Assembly (NCBI RefSeq): GCF_000002985.6
Contig: NC_003279.8
Coordinates: 11,470,001-11,534,000 of the forward strand
DNA length: 64,000 nucleotides
Source of the DNA: Caenorhabditis elegans
Taxonomy: Eukaryota; Nematoda; Chromadorea; Rhabditida; Rhabditidae
Reading direction: 5' to 3'
Position numbers and translations under genes: made by a program
In this document: in pieces, positions 35,551-47,108 of the stretch
Position numbering within the stretch: position 1 is the stretch's first letter
Layout of the letters: each line of letters begins with the position of its first letter
The notes under the pieces: model-generated
What the model was told of the DNA's origin: nothing
Database searches by the model: none
The model's input: only the letters and a program-made list of their open reading frames with translations

Positions 35551-35622
35551 GGGGGTATAGCTCAGTGGCAGAGCATTCGACTGCAGATCGAGAGGTCCCT
35601 GGTTCAACTCCGGGTGCCCCCT
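35551..35622 (+). tRNA. tRNA-Cys (GCA)
   Basis: A 72-base cloverleaf: acceptor GGGGGTA pairs with TGCCCCC; D arm GCTC...GAGC; anticodon stem TTCGA/TCGAG around the loop CTGCAGA, anticodon GCA; T arm CCTGG-TTCAACT-CCGGG; discriminator T. A T-rich stretch follows. Unlike the palindromic tRNA-like units around it, it has a full acceptor stem and no mirror copy. It lies between the two parts of the PAN-domain gene, in the same orientation. Confidence 0.95.
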
Positions 35623-35691
35623 AAATAATTTTGCAATTTTTCATTTTTTGAAATGTTTTTTTTTTTGAAATATAAGTTTCCCAAGTTCCAG

Positions 35692-36983
35692 CAAAGTGTC
35701 CCGATGGTCAGGATGTAATTTTTGTGCGGTCTAATGACGTGGAATCCAGTAATAATCACCAAAACTATGTGGAAATCACCGAAGACGATTGCGTTTTTGC
35801 GTGTCTCACAAATTCCCGTCCAGGCGGGGGAGCTTCAGATTGCACAGCTCTTGAGTATGACAAGACACGTGGATTCTGCTACTTGATGACGTCACCGCCG
35901 GCAGATGACGTGGCAATGACACCTAGGCCAAGGAACCCAGTGACTAGTTATGAGAAGATTTGCATACAGAGTTGGTTTGCGTTTTCTCATTTTAGTTTTT
36001 AATTTTCCCCTTAAAACCTCAATTTTCGAATTCCCCTGTTCAGCAGCTTCAAAATAAGTATAATCATGACCCACTTCGGAACAAAATCAATATTAGCTCC
36101 GCCCCCTCCCTAGCTACCGTACCCTTCGTGGTGGGACCCACCGAATTATTTAACTTGATGGAACCTAGTCATGTGATATGCTGTTAAAAAGCTCTTGGCG
36201 AGCTGAATTCAAATTTGTAACTTAAATTTGAAAAAAGTAAAACTTTTGTGCAGAATCCTCGGCAAACAAGTGCTCAGGAGGCCAGCCAATTCGCTACCGT
36301 CAAAAAGTGCTCATTGGGCATCTTGTGGATGCTCATTCAGTGGGCTCTGCTGCGGAATGTATTGATTTATGTATAGAGAAGCACATAATTGGATGTGTTA
36401 GTGTTATGTTCTATGCGAAGGTGAGAAATGGCAACCGGATGAACTGAGGCTTTTTTTTTTTGCAGGAAACCACTCTGAACTGCATTTTGAATGATTCTAC
36501 AAATCTGGAGGATCCCGCTTCATTCTTTGATGAAACCGCCACTATCGTTGACTTTTTCTCTATTCAGGATTGCCTAGGGATTCGGGAAGTCAACAGAAGG
36601 GCTAAGAAACGGTGATTAGTGTCTTTTTCAGGCTTATGAAATAGGAAAAATTGCATTTCTCGTATAGAAAAACCTAAATAGCCTTATTGGGGTCGAACCC
36701 GTGACCCTCTGCGACATAGCCACCCCTCTTAGCCACTGCGCCACCGGGGGCAGCTCGACCCGGCGCGCGTTGCGCAACGGCTAAGAGGGGTGGCTATGGC
36801 GCAGAAGGGCGCGAGTTCGACCCCCGAGAAGGTTTTATAAGCTTTTCTATGCGAGGAAATCGATTTTTCACTTCATTTTCTTGTGAAAGTAACCTGTAAT
36901 CCTACAATTAAATTGTTTCCAGAAAAATCCAAAATCGAATTGAAAAATTGGCGAGATTACGGAGGAAAATGGCACGAATGTAG
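35692..36983 (+). CDS. PAN-domain protein, C-terminal part
   Basis: Exons 35692-35970, 36254-36420, 36466-36611 and 36923-36983; about 216 residues to a TAG. Two PAN/apple-like units: KCPDGQDVIF, EDDCVFACLTNSR, SDCTALEYD, GFCYLMT, KICIQ; then NKCSGGQPIRY, AAECIDLCIEKHIIGCVSV, LNCILN, QDCLG. These cysteine-bridged modules occur in extracellular and cuticle-associated nematode proteins and bind proteins or sugars. The C-terminus is basic (RIEKLARLRRKMARM). No start codon fits, so it is most likely the 3' end of the gene starting at 31638. A candidate linking exon is 35413-35512, but I could not prove its phase. Confidence 0.7.
36657..36853. repeat. tRNA-like palindrome 10 (last intron of PAN gene)
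   Basis: The clearest copy: outer ends TCGTATAGAAAAACCTA and GCTTTTCTATGCGA; antisense GGGGTCGAACCCGTGACC ... TTAGCCACTGCGCCA; sense TTGCGCAACGGCTAAGAGGG ... GAGTTCGACCCCCGAG. The two arms would pair over some 80 bases. Confidence 0.9.
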
Positions 36984-38194
36984 ATTTTACTAAACAAAAA
37001 TTAATTTTTTTTTCCGGAAAAAATTGCATATGACAATATTGATATCAACAGCTGAAATCGGGTCCTGATTTATTAATTTTTTGTAATATTTTTTCCTAAA
37101 TAATATTAAGTGCGTAGTTATGTGCGTTTTATGTTTTTATTTTCTAATAATAAATTTTTAAAAAACTATGAAGAAGTAAACGAGAAAATTTATTGGAAAA
37201 ATTTCGGAGACAAAAAATTCGAAAAAAATTTTTTTTGACATTTTTTTCGAAAATTATATTCTTCCGATTCTTTCAAACTTGTGAACATTTTTATAACAAT
37301 GTAACCCGCCATATCTTCAAATTGAGCAGTTTTATATAGGAAAATGTGTTGGTCACCATGGCAACCGCCCGAAATTGTATACGGATATAAGAATTTGGGA
37401 CACAAGGGATTTGTACTGATTTGATTACTTTTTTATCAGTTTAGTACATTTTTTTAACGTTTTACTATTTATAATTGTTTTAAAATTACAAAAATATTAA
37501 ATAATTTTTTTTCCGAAATGGAAAAAAAATTTGAACAATTTTTTAGAATATTCTTTTTTCTTCAAAAAATTATCTTTTCAAGGTCTTCCTTGTCTCGATG
37601 ATTCTTTGTAATATTGAAATTCTTCATTATTTTTTAGTAATATTAAAGATCTTGGGATTAAGACTCATTTTTAATAACATTTACATCGGAAATGTGGGAG
37701 TTCTGGACTTTTTTTTGCTCATTTTTTCCGGTTTGTAGAGTTCTAGAAATATACTAGGTGGTCGGATTTCTATTTCGGATTTATCTTATTTGAATATTAA
37801 AAAGTTAAAATTACAAAAATAATTTCGATTAAAAAATTTGATATAATTTAGTTAAATTTATCTATTAAAAACGGAGTTTGCAAATTTTCCACAGAAAGAA
37901 ACATATTTGTACTCTCTGGGGCTCAAACCTGTGACCTCCACAGGTGATTCGCCACGGACGCATAATGCTTCAGACGCGGTTCGCGCACGCTTTGAGAAAG
38001 TACACGAAAACACTGGCATAGTGGGGGCACTATGCGCGTTTTTGCGAACAGACGTGAGACGTGAACATGAGATTATGCGCGCATTGCGAAAACAATTTAT
38101 GCTTCCTTTTTTCACTTATTTCAGCTGAAAAATTTTAAAATTTAACTTCAGTTCTTGTATAAGCCACCCCACCCCAAGACTTGGAAAGGATTTT

Positions 38195-38285
38195 CTGTTA
38201 CCATCCGGAGTCGAACCACTGACCTGTTTCTTCGAGTTCTGAAAGTTTACCTGTTGACCAATCCCGCGCGCACGTTCGTTAGTTG
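38195..38285 (-). repeat. tRNA-like half unit (antisense)
   Basis: CCGGAGTCGAACCACTGACC ... ACCTGTTGACCAA, the complement of a B-box/A-box pair. No mirror arm. Confidence 0.55.
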
Positions 38286-39289
38286 CAGATCGATTTAAGT
38301 AGTTATCTAGGGCATCTCACTGCTAGTTATCTCGCGCATCTAGCTCCATCATTCTGATACCTGACCCAAATTTATCTAAAATAGTTCTCAAGGCGATCCA
38401 CCGTACCAGGTTTTCAAGAAAATGATCCGTTTTCATGTTATGCTAGTGGCCGAGTCTTCTCCCACTTTGCAAAAACCGCTTGTGACAAAGGTTCTTTGCA
38501 AAGATCTTTGGAGATAAAGTATCCAAAGTGACAAAGTGGGGTGTACCTTGGTGGGGCTAGGATCAATGGTGACAACTTTTTTCAACTAGTTCAACTAGAT
38601 ATGTATTTTTCAACTAATTTGTGTTCATATTTCACAACTTTTTAAATGCAATTTTCAATGGATTTTCGAATTCACTCACAATTGAATGTATTAACAATTT
38701 TCTTTTGGGAAAAGGGTGTAAAATGTCCTACTAGCTTGGAATACTATAAGGCTCATTTTATGATCTGATTATTCTGACTTACGATCTCGATATTCAGCTC
38801 AGAAGGCTCATAAAAGATAAGGGTCCTCTTCTAATCTGATTCCTCCGATCTTCCGATTTTGATGATAAGGGTTGAAAAAATTATGGTTGAAAAACAATTT
38901 TTTTTGGAAATTTTATTCAAAAACTGTTCAACTTTATAAAAACACCACAATTTTGGTAGTTTTTACAAGTTTGGACTTTTATGTTGCATTTTGAGTTAAA
39001 CTATGACTTAAATTAGAATTGAATGAGCATATAGACATCTTACTTTCAAAGACTTATAACTCTGTTGGCGTTTAAATTAATAAAATGAAGTGAGCTCCGA
39101 AAGATGACCAAAAAATTCTAGATCTGTTCTCAACAATATCTCAGTTCTCGATAAAGGTGAGAAAATGCTTACAACTATGAAAACGTTTATTGTTTTAAGC
39201 TTGACTATGTTGTAATTGACGGCTTTTTGATACCTCGCCTCTAAAATGAGATACATCCTTTTTAAGACATGAGGTTTTATTGTTCAGTG

Positions 39290-39465
39290 TCCCAAAGAAT
39301 TCCGTTTTGACTCATCGAATCCTGCGCCGAGGGCATCTCTCTTACCCACTGCGCCACCGGGCATCTTCGCTGTTGAACGGGCGCTTTCACCGTGGCGCAG
39401 TGGGTAAAGGATATGCCTATAGCGTAGAAGGCCACAGTTTCAAACCCTGGGTTGATTTTTATGTT
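39290..39465. repeat. tRNA-like palindrome 11
   Basis: Antisense TTACCCACTGCGCCACCGG; sense CGTGGCGCAGTGGGTAAAGG ... CAGTTTCAAACCCTGG. A further half copy (GGCGCAGAAGGTCACAAG ... TTCGACTCCC) is at 39545-39590. Confidence 0.75.
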
Positions 39466-40065
39466 TTTCTAAACTTTTTATTCAACTTGACACCTCTAAA
39501 AGTGATGAATATCTGAAGAAAACCCCCGTTCTCTCAAAATTCCCAACCTATGGCGCAGAAGGTCACAAGTTCGACTCCCAGAAGCGGCAGCTAATTTTTC
39601 CAAGCCGTGAGAACTCTAATAATTTCATTTTTAGATTGTTTTCCGTATAGTAGTAAAAAATTAGTTTCGCCGATCACAGTTTTCTGCGACGAATAGTAAA
39701 TATTTGTTCAGACATCAAAAAATTGGATTTAGGGCTACAAGTTTATTGAACTAGATCTGTAAAGCTTAATCGTCATGGAAAAGTGCAAAGTTTTGAATTT
39801 TCTTTTCTTGAAAATCCCTATCTGTGAAGCCATAGCTATATATAAATTTTTAAAAATTGACTCCCCTCCGCCCATTCTTTTCCTATTTCATGCCCCATCA
39901 ACTAGACACACAGAAGCCAAGCATTTTTATTTTGAAAAAAATATTATATTTTATAGCCAGATGGTGTGGATTTTTTGACCAAAATTTAAAAAAAGATGTT
40001 CCAAAATTTATTTTTTTTTTTCAGATTTCGCCGACTTTTTTTTTGTGGGATTTTCCCAAAACCAG

Positions 40066-42769
40066 ATGCGTCTACACGCGAGCAACATGTATTTCCTGAT
40101 ATTCTACGTTCTAATCACAGTTTTTTTATTTGTACAATTCCAAAAACACACAAAATTCAGCGAAGATGACTTGATCGGAGTGAGCTTTTTTTTCTTATAA
40201 AAATCAATAATTATGGACTTTTCTTTCAGGTAAACCCTATATTCCAGCAGCAAGTGATCCCAGTTGCCGACAAAAAACTGGAATTTCTCAAAAATTGCGG
40301 GTGTAAATCTACAGTAACCGGGAAATTATACGATTTCTGTTATAAGTTGCCAGAGGTAATGCCAGAAGGGAAATTATTGATTTTTCTCAAATTTTAGGAT
40401 GAAAAATCGATTGGCAAGAAGTTTGACTGCAAGTTCGTGGAAGAATGGGAGAAAATTGGTAAGTAACAGTACCAGGGGTGGGTGGCAAACGATTTTTTCC
40501 AGTAAATCGGCAATTTGCCGCAAATGGAAATTTCCGGCAAATCGGCAAACCGGCTAATTGCCGGAGTTGAAAATTACCGGCAAATCGGCAAACTGGCAAT
40601 TTGCCGAAAATGAAATAAAAAAGAAAATTTTCGGCAAATCAGCAAACCGGCAAATTGAGCAGTACCAAATTGCCGACAAATCAATTTGCCGAACGGCAAT
40701 TGCCGCCCACCCCTGCACAGTTCCATATTGGCACAAGTACATAAAAACTATCGATTTTCTTTCAGAATCTTCCACGAAATTCGTTGATTTACAAAATGAC
40801 AGTTTACCGGAGCCAGTTTTTGTTACAGCATTCAATAATCCTTTTATTAGAAATGGAAAACGATTGGTAAACTTTAAAAGTAGAAAATTTCAGTAAAATT
40901 GTAATAGTAATTTTTCAGATATCCTCAATTCGAAGACTTGGATTTCACAATAAAATTATTTTATACAACTTAGGGATTGAAAAGGAGAATTTGAAGGCGT
41001 TGGAGGTGAGCTATTCTCCTAGCTCCTCTAGATATCAAAAACTTACTCTTTTCAGAACTCTTGCATTCTAGAAATTCGTCACTTCAACTTTACCAAATAC
41101 CCTGGCTACGTGCGAAATCTGAAAAGTTATCGCTGGAAACCTATTGTTATAGCTGAAACTCTACGAGAATTTGGAGCAATTTGGTATCTAGATTCTTCAG
41201 TGGTTTTTGAGAAGAAAAATGTGTCTCATATCTATGATCTTGTGACTTGTCACGGGAAAGTTAATGGGACAAGGTGAGCTGGTAGATGATTTTCAAAGTT
41301 AAATGAAGTTTTCAGAGCTCCACTACTATCGAGCTCTGCACGGGATCTGCGAGAATCTCGAGAACCTCATGAGAGTGGATGGAATCTGGATGTGTGGAAG
41401 AGAAACTTGAATGAGTGTCGGAAGGGACAGTATCTGCTGCATGGGTATAGTGGGCATGGGATCCTGTCCGCCACAAATCCAGGTAAGAGGCATGGTGCGT
41501 CGAGGGATTGTGCATCAAGTCATGTATACAGGGCTGGGACCAAAAAAAATTTTTGGACCAAAAAACAAAAAACAAAAAATTGAAGTTTTTGAAAAACCAA
41601 AAAAAAACCAAAAAAAAAAAAACAAAAAATTTTTGATGCTGAAAGGGGGAGTAGCGCCAGTGGGGATTTTGTCTAAATGCACTTATAATGATACAAAACC
41701 AACCGAATATCATAATGAAACACTCCATAAAATTTTAGATTTTTCATAATTTTCGGTCAAAGTTTTGGCAAAGTACCAAAATTTTTTAAAATACGAGCTT
41801 TTGAGGAAATTTAAAGAAATGTCGCATGTTTCGATCCCTACAATGTTTTAATACAAATAATTTAAACATAATTAAAACTTTAAAAAATGTCGAAAAAAAA
41901 TTTTTTTTTTGGTCGACACTTCCAAAATTTGGTTTTTTTTTGGTCCCAAAAAACCAAAAAAAAACAAAAAAAAAAACAAAAAAAAACCAAAAAATTCTCA
42001 GCCCTGATAGTACATAAAGACATGGTGCATCACAATTTATCATAGTACATCGATACTTGGTGCATTATAACATGGTGCATCGGGCCTTAATACATCAAGT
42101 CATGGTGCATCGAGACGTGGTGCACCATGACGCTTTGGCTCATAGTGCATCGCTTCATAATTCCTTTTCAGCCGTCTACAAATACTTCCCGACAAACCCG
42201 GCGGAACTCAAAAAGCCCAAAGCAAAAATGTACGATGCGGGATTTGTGTACGCGGTGGCCACCCGACAGACCATGTTGGATATCGTGAAATGGTACCTCA
42301 AACTAGGCTTCTTAATATTTTTTGGAACTTAAATTCCAGGTACTTCTTATGTGCTCTTCAGGAAGATTGCATGGCTCCGAAGGATGCCGTCCTGCGATGT
42401 ACATTCGAGAATGGAGACCGGTTTTCAAGTTATGCCGGGTGTCATAGGTACTTCTTTGTTTCAAAAACTAGGCCACCCAGCAGGAAAGCTAGGCCACCCA
42501 GCTAAAACTCTTGCGCCACCCAAGAAGATAATTTCTAAACCGTGCAACTTTTGCCATTTCAACAATTTTTAACAATTTCTGGCAAATTTTAGCCTATTTT
42601 ATTCCAAATTTTCCATATTTTCAGATACGACCAATCAATAATCAATCTGGTGCTTGCCAACCAATTCTGGTACGATCGAAGGTACTATGTCAGTGAAATC
42701 GTGGACTTTTTCCATATTGATCGGAGTGGTTCGATAGGTCAAATTGAGGACCAGAGGCAGTGTATTTGA
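40066..42769 (+). CDS. DUF1647 family type II membrane protein (glycosyltransferase-like)
   Basis: Ten exons: 40066-40179, 40230-40355, 40398-40458, 40766-40866, 40919-41005, 41056-41273, 41316-41482, 42172-42292, 42340-42447 and 42625-42769; 415 residues. The start at 40066 follows a TTTTTTCAG acceptor by about 40 bases and gives a short cytosolic tail and signal anchor (MYFLIFYVLITVFLFVQF). Family hallmarks: FNFTKYPGYVRNLKSYRWKP, IVIAETLREFGAIWYLDSS, the HGYSGHGILSATNP loop, and W-Y-x-C-A-L in exon 9. DUF1647 proteins are nematode-expanded and thought to act in the Golgi as transferases, but the reaction is not known. Introns 3 and 7 hold inverted-repeat elements. Confidence 0.85.
40473..40715. 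mobile_element. hAT-like MITE, CAGGGGTGGG termini
   Basis: 243 bp from CAGGGGTGGGTGGCAAACG to GGCAATTGCCGCCCACCCCTG; flanks AACAGTAC and CACAGTTC agree in 6 of 8 bases, a likely decayed target duplication. Same family as 3990-4148. It lies in intron 3 of the DUF1647 gene. Confidence 0.65.
41529..42006. mobile_element. MITE with CAGGGCTGGGACC / CAGCCCTG ends and A-rich arms
   Basis: Left CAGGGCTGGGACC plus A-rich AAAAAACCAAAAA runs; right mirror TTTTTTTGGTCCC ... CTCAGCCCTG. Inside, 41645-41890 is a piece of the GAGTAGCGCCAGTGGGG element also at 5940-6356, suggesting one element inserted in another. It lies in intron 7 of the DUF1647 gene. Confidence 0.6.
42016..42155. repeat. CATGGTGCATCGA cluster
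   Basis: Six to seven copies of CAT(G/A)GTGCATC within 140 bases in intron 7 of the DUF1647 gene. Single copies are dispersed across the window. Confidence 0.75.
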
Positions 42770-42939
42770 GGCGAGTAGGCATGCCTGCCTACAGTTGTTT
42801 TGCATTTTTTTTTTGTTTCCTGTGACGTCATTTATTTATGGGTACCCACTTTATTTTGCTCACATAAAAAAATTAATCTTACTATTTTAAACATTCTTAA
42901 AAAAATCTCGAGTTTTGAAAAAAAAAAAAGAAGTTGAGC

Positions 42940-43813
42940 TTAGTCGAAATGCTGGGCAATAGTCTCAATGGCGAGCTCGTCTTGGAGAAGCTGGTGAACA
43001 CGCTGAAAATGCACAAAAATTCGAAGTAAAGGCTGAACATTCCATACCAAGTCAGCCGATGGGAGGTACTTTTGAATATTGGCAAAGTGAGCCGGTGAAA
43101 TCGAGCCGCGGAGCACTTTGAGCAGCTGAGCAGTCTCTCCGGTGAGCACGATTGCGTTGGCCATGTGGATTGCGCCGAGCTCCTCGGTTTCTTCTGGAAA
43201 ATTCATTATGTAATTTTGATGCAAAAAAATTTTGAAATTTTTGCGTTAAAACTGTGGAATATGTCCTCTCCAGGTCAGTAGCTCCGCGAGTTTTGAAGAT
43301 ATCAAAAAAGTATAAACTAACAAAATGTTAAGCGTAAAATTTGCTTGTAGTTGAATACTTTTTAATATCTGTAAAATTTGCTGAGCAACACGGCTGCAAA
43401 CATAAGCAAAATGTTTTTTGAGAATTTATTTTTCAAACTTCCCTAACTTTGTGAATTTTCAACATTTTCCTTACTTTTTTATGCCAAAATGCTCAAAATT
43501 TTCTCATCTACAACTCACCATCCTCCAAATAAGCTTCCCCCAAATCCATCTGCTCCATGAACAGCTTCTCGCAGACTCTTCTCACATTTTCATCCTCAAT
43601 ATTGAACTTTGCCTTCGAATCGGCTCCTCCATCGGCTCTGGGCTCCGATGATGACATCATGACAACATCGTTGGACTCCGATGACGTGGCAGATGAAGTA
43701 TCAGAGCTTTTCTTTTTCTGGCTCCAGTAGTAGTAGGCGGCAATCGCCAGAAGAGCGGCTCCGCCGACGACGACGCCGGTCACCAAGACTGGGCAACGGA
43801 ACGGGCGGTGCAT
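42940..43813 (-). CDS. Tom20-like mitochondrial outer-membrane import receptor
   Basis: Three exons: 43813-43519, 43193-43048 and 43002-42940; 167 residues. The N-terminus is a signal anchor (VLVTGVVVGGAALLAIAAYYYW, about residues 9-30) followed by KKK, as in Tom20. After an acidic Ser-rich linker comes a TPR-like domain: KLFMEQMDLGEAYLEDG, ETEELGAIHMANAIVLTG, TAQLLKVLRGSISPAHFANI. Tom20 binds presequences of mitochondrial precursors at the TOM complex. The sequence differs from the main nematode Tom20 in having a long acidic linker, so it may be a paralog rather than the housekeeping gene. Confidence 0.85.
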
Positions 43814-45126
43814 TTGTTTTCGCGTAGAAATTATCGATTGATTATTTCGAAATAAATTTGAATTTGAAAATTCCAACAGTTTGGTGTTTTGCTACGTGGC
43901 ACGGGAGAAATTTATTTTTGAAAAATAGATTCACGGGGGGGGGGGGGGTCACGAAATTTCAAAAATAATTTTTATTTAAAAAATATGTTTCAAGAATTTT
44001 TAAAACCATTTTTGCAAAAGATTACTGTACCTTTCTGTAGCCTACACTAAAAAAATTTTGGAAAAAAAAATGCTGAGTTATATGTATGAATAGACAATTC
44101 TGCATGTAGACAGATATTGGTTTTTGGATTTTTGAAGGGGGTTTGGGCATGTAGATGTTTAAAAATCAGTCTGAAAGATTGTCGATATCCGGAAATTCAC
44201 AAAACCGGCAATTGCCGGAATTGCCGATATTCACAAAACCGGCAATTGCCGAAATTGCCAAAAATTCACAAAACCGGCAATTGCCGGAATTTCCAAAAAT
44301 TCACAAAACCGGCCATTACCGGAATTGCCGACATTCACAAAACCGGCAATTGCCGAAATTGCCGGAATTGCCAAAAATTCACAAAACCGGCCATTGCCGG
44401 AATTGCCAAAAATTCACAAAACCGGCCATTGCCGAAATTGCCGATATTCACAAAACCGGCGATTGCCGAAATTGCCGAAATTGCCAAAAATTCACAAAAC
44501 CGGCAATTGCCGGAATTGCCGATATTCACAAAACCGGCAATTGCCGAAATTGTCGGAATTGCCGATATTCACAAAACCGGCAATTGCCGAAATTCCGAAA
44601 TTGCCAAAAATTCACAAAACCGGCCATTGCCGGAATTGCCGGAATTGCCGAAAATTCACAAAACCGGAAATTGAAGGAATTGTCACAAATTTCCAAAACC
44701 GGCAAGTGTCGGAATTTTTGCCGGAATTGCCGAAAAATCACAAAACCGGCAATTGCCGAAATTAAAAATTCTCTATATGATCAAAATTATCTTCAAAAAA
44801 CTGAGCAAACTGCTTTAAATTTGCAAAGAAAAAGGTACTACAGGGTAAAAACCGATTTGAAGGCTTCTAAAGCATACCTGCCTGCCTATGGCCTACCCCT
44901 TTGCTTGTAGGTTTTCGGGGAGTGTAGGTAGGTACGAGGTAGGCAGCTAGATACCTCTAAAATCTTGAAATTTTCCCACGCCAGATCACGATGAGACGAG
45001 ACTCTGATCTTTCCTCCATTTTGCTAACAGACAGACCGCCCATTAAAATGGAAATTTCAAATGGTCGCTGATCACAAAGAACGAAATAAAAGCCCGGGAA
45101 AAGCTCTGCTGGAGATCATCGGAAAA
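43814..45126. other. Intergenic, dominated by a CCGGCAATTGCC satellite
   Basis: A run of 13 G at about 43937, AT-rich DNA, the array at 44195-44765, then unique sequence leading to the hydrolase start. Confidence 0.7.
44195..44765. repeat. ATTCACAAAACCGGCAATTGCCG satellite
   Basis: About 20 units of 21-36 bp: TTCACAAAACCGGCAATTGC plus one or two extra GGAATTGCC or GAAATTGCC. The long frames it opens in all three + frames are repeat artefacts. Confidence 0.95.
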
Positions 45127-47108
45127 ATGAACTCCAAACTTCTCAACCTTGCTCGCCGCTTCCCTCACTCGGATTCCACGTCTTCAGTGAGTCAAAATCA
45201 ATAATTAAATACAATTTTTAGCTCTAGATTTCTCGATATTTCAGATGATGCTGGCGAATCTCACATTTGGAAATATGAGATCCAAAGGAACCCCACTAAT
45301 CCTGGTACCTGGGCTCTTTGGAACAAAAGAAAACTGGATCCAAGTCGGCAAAGATCTCAGTCAACGTCTCGGATGCATGGTGTTCGCAGTGGAGAACCGA
45401 AATCATGGGAGCTTTTCCAAAGCGGCATCGATGACTTACGAGGAGATGGCTGATGACTTGGTCGGATTCATTGATTGGGTTCGGAAGATTACTGGAGAGG
45501 ATAAAGTGAATCTTCATGGACATTCGATGGGTGGAAAGGCGGTTACACAGCTGGCGACAACACCAGAATATTCTTCGAGGATTAAGAGTTTGATTGTCGA
45601 GGATATGTCACCGTTGGGGTATCCGTTGAAGAGAGCTGGTAGGTCCATGGGCTCCCATGGAGTGTATTTAGAAGAGGCTGGGCGGCAAACAATTTTTCTG
45701 GCAAATCGGCAAATTGCCGGAATTAAAAATTACCGGGAAATGGGCAAATCGGCAAATTGCCGGAATTAAAAATTACCGGGAAATGGGCAAATCGGCAAAT
45801 TGTCAGCGGAATTCAACTTTCCAGAAAATCGAAAAATTGCCGGAGTTGAAAATTATCGGCAAATCGGCGAATTGGCGGCAACTTTTCATATCCGCCAATT
45901 TGCCGATTTGCCGAAAAGTTTCAATTTTGGCAGTTGCCGATTTGCCAAAAAGTTTCAATTTTGGCATTTGCCGATTTGCCGGAAATTTTGAAATCAGGCA
46001 ATTTGCCGATTTACCGATAGGCCGAGCATTTTCAAATCCGGCAATTTGCCGATTTGCCGGAAATTTCAACTCCGGCAGTTTGCCGATTTGTCGGAAATTC
46101 TATTTTCGGCAATTCTCCAATTTTCCGATAAGTTTCAATTTTGGCAATTGCCGATTTGTCCATTTGCCGGAAATTGTCCAATCCGGCAATTTGCCGATTT
46201 TCCGGAAATTTCAATTTCGGCAGTTTGCCGATTTGCCAAAAAGTTTCAATTTTGGCAATTGTCGAATTGCCGGAAATTTTGAAATCAGGCAACTTGCCGG
46301 AAATTTTCAATTCCGGCAATTTTCAATTCACGCAGTTTGCCGATTTGCCAAAAAGATTCAATTTTGGCAATTGTCGATTTGCCGGAAATTTTGAAATCAG
46401 GCAATTCGCCGATTTACCGATAGGCCGAGCATTTTCAAATCCGGCAATTTGCCGATTTGCCGGAAATTTCCACTCCGGCAGTTTGCCGATTTGCCGGAAA
46501 TCAATTCGAAATACAACTCCCCAATTATTCCAGAATACCTCGAATGTATCAAACAAATGATCGCCACTGATATGAACAAATCGCGAAGCGAAGTGATGGC
46601 GGAGCTCGGCGAAAAAGTGTCAAAGGTGCTGCTCTACCAATTTGTGCGCGGAAATTTGGGTGAAGATGTGAACGGAAAAGCTCATTGGATATGCAATCTG
46701 AATGTTATCGATGAGACATACATTTATCTGCTCAGCCACGACATTCGGTTCGGAGTTTTCGATGGTCCGACTCTGTTCCAGCGGGCTCCTGGCTCGGGAT
46801 TCCTTCCGGCGGCTCATAAGAATCGAGTAGAGAAAATGTTCCCAATGGTAAGGAAATATAAGGTTTTCGACTAGTTTGATCTTTAAAAATGGCGGGAAAA
46901 TAATCTAGAAGGGTGTGAAGACAAGCAATAGGCTAAAAATCGATAAATTTTGAAAAATAAGCTCAAAAATTCAAATTCACAGGTGCAATTCGCCGAAACT
47001 GCCTGGTCGAACCACTGGATTCATGCTGATGACCCGAAATTCTTTGTCGACTCGATTTGCGAGTTCCTGGAGGAACCTGATCAGCTTGGAATGAGAGCTT
47101 ACATTTAA
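45127..47108 (+). CDS. ABHD11-like alpha/beta hydrolase
   Basis: Four exons: 45127-45186, 45245-45638, 46534-46847 and 46983-47108; 297 residues. The N-terminus (MNSKLLNLARRFPHSDS) is basic and Ser-rich, fitting a mitochondrial targeting peptide. Core motifs: LVPGLFGTKENW (oxyanion region), VENRNHGSF, the nucleophile elbow HGHSMGGK (Ser), EDMSPLGYPL, and a C-terminal SNHWIHAD with the likely catalytic His. This matches ABHD11, a mitochondrial hydrolase linked to lipoyl-enzyme protection in animals. Intron 2 is filled by GGCAAATTGCC-type repeats (45672-46505). Confidence 0.88.
45672..46505. repeat. GGCAAATTGCCGG repeat block in hydrolase intron 2
   Basis: Left end GGGCGGCAAACAATTTTT, then sense units (CGGCAAATTGCCGG) up to about 45890 and mainly reverse units (TTTGCCGATTTGCCGG) after it, so the block is a large imperfect palindrome. 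Related to 3990-4720 and 40473-40715. Confidence 0.8.

Larger units (their letters stand above)
36984..40065. other. Gene-free AT-rich region
   Basis: Contains tRNA-like pieces at 37905-37960, 38195-38285 and 39290-39465. The frames open on both strands at 37.86-38.12 kb are symmetrical leftovers of a palindromic repeat. No gene seen. Confidence 0.6.
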
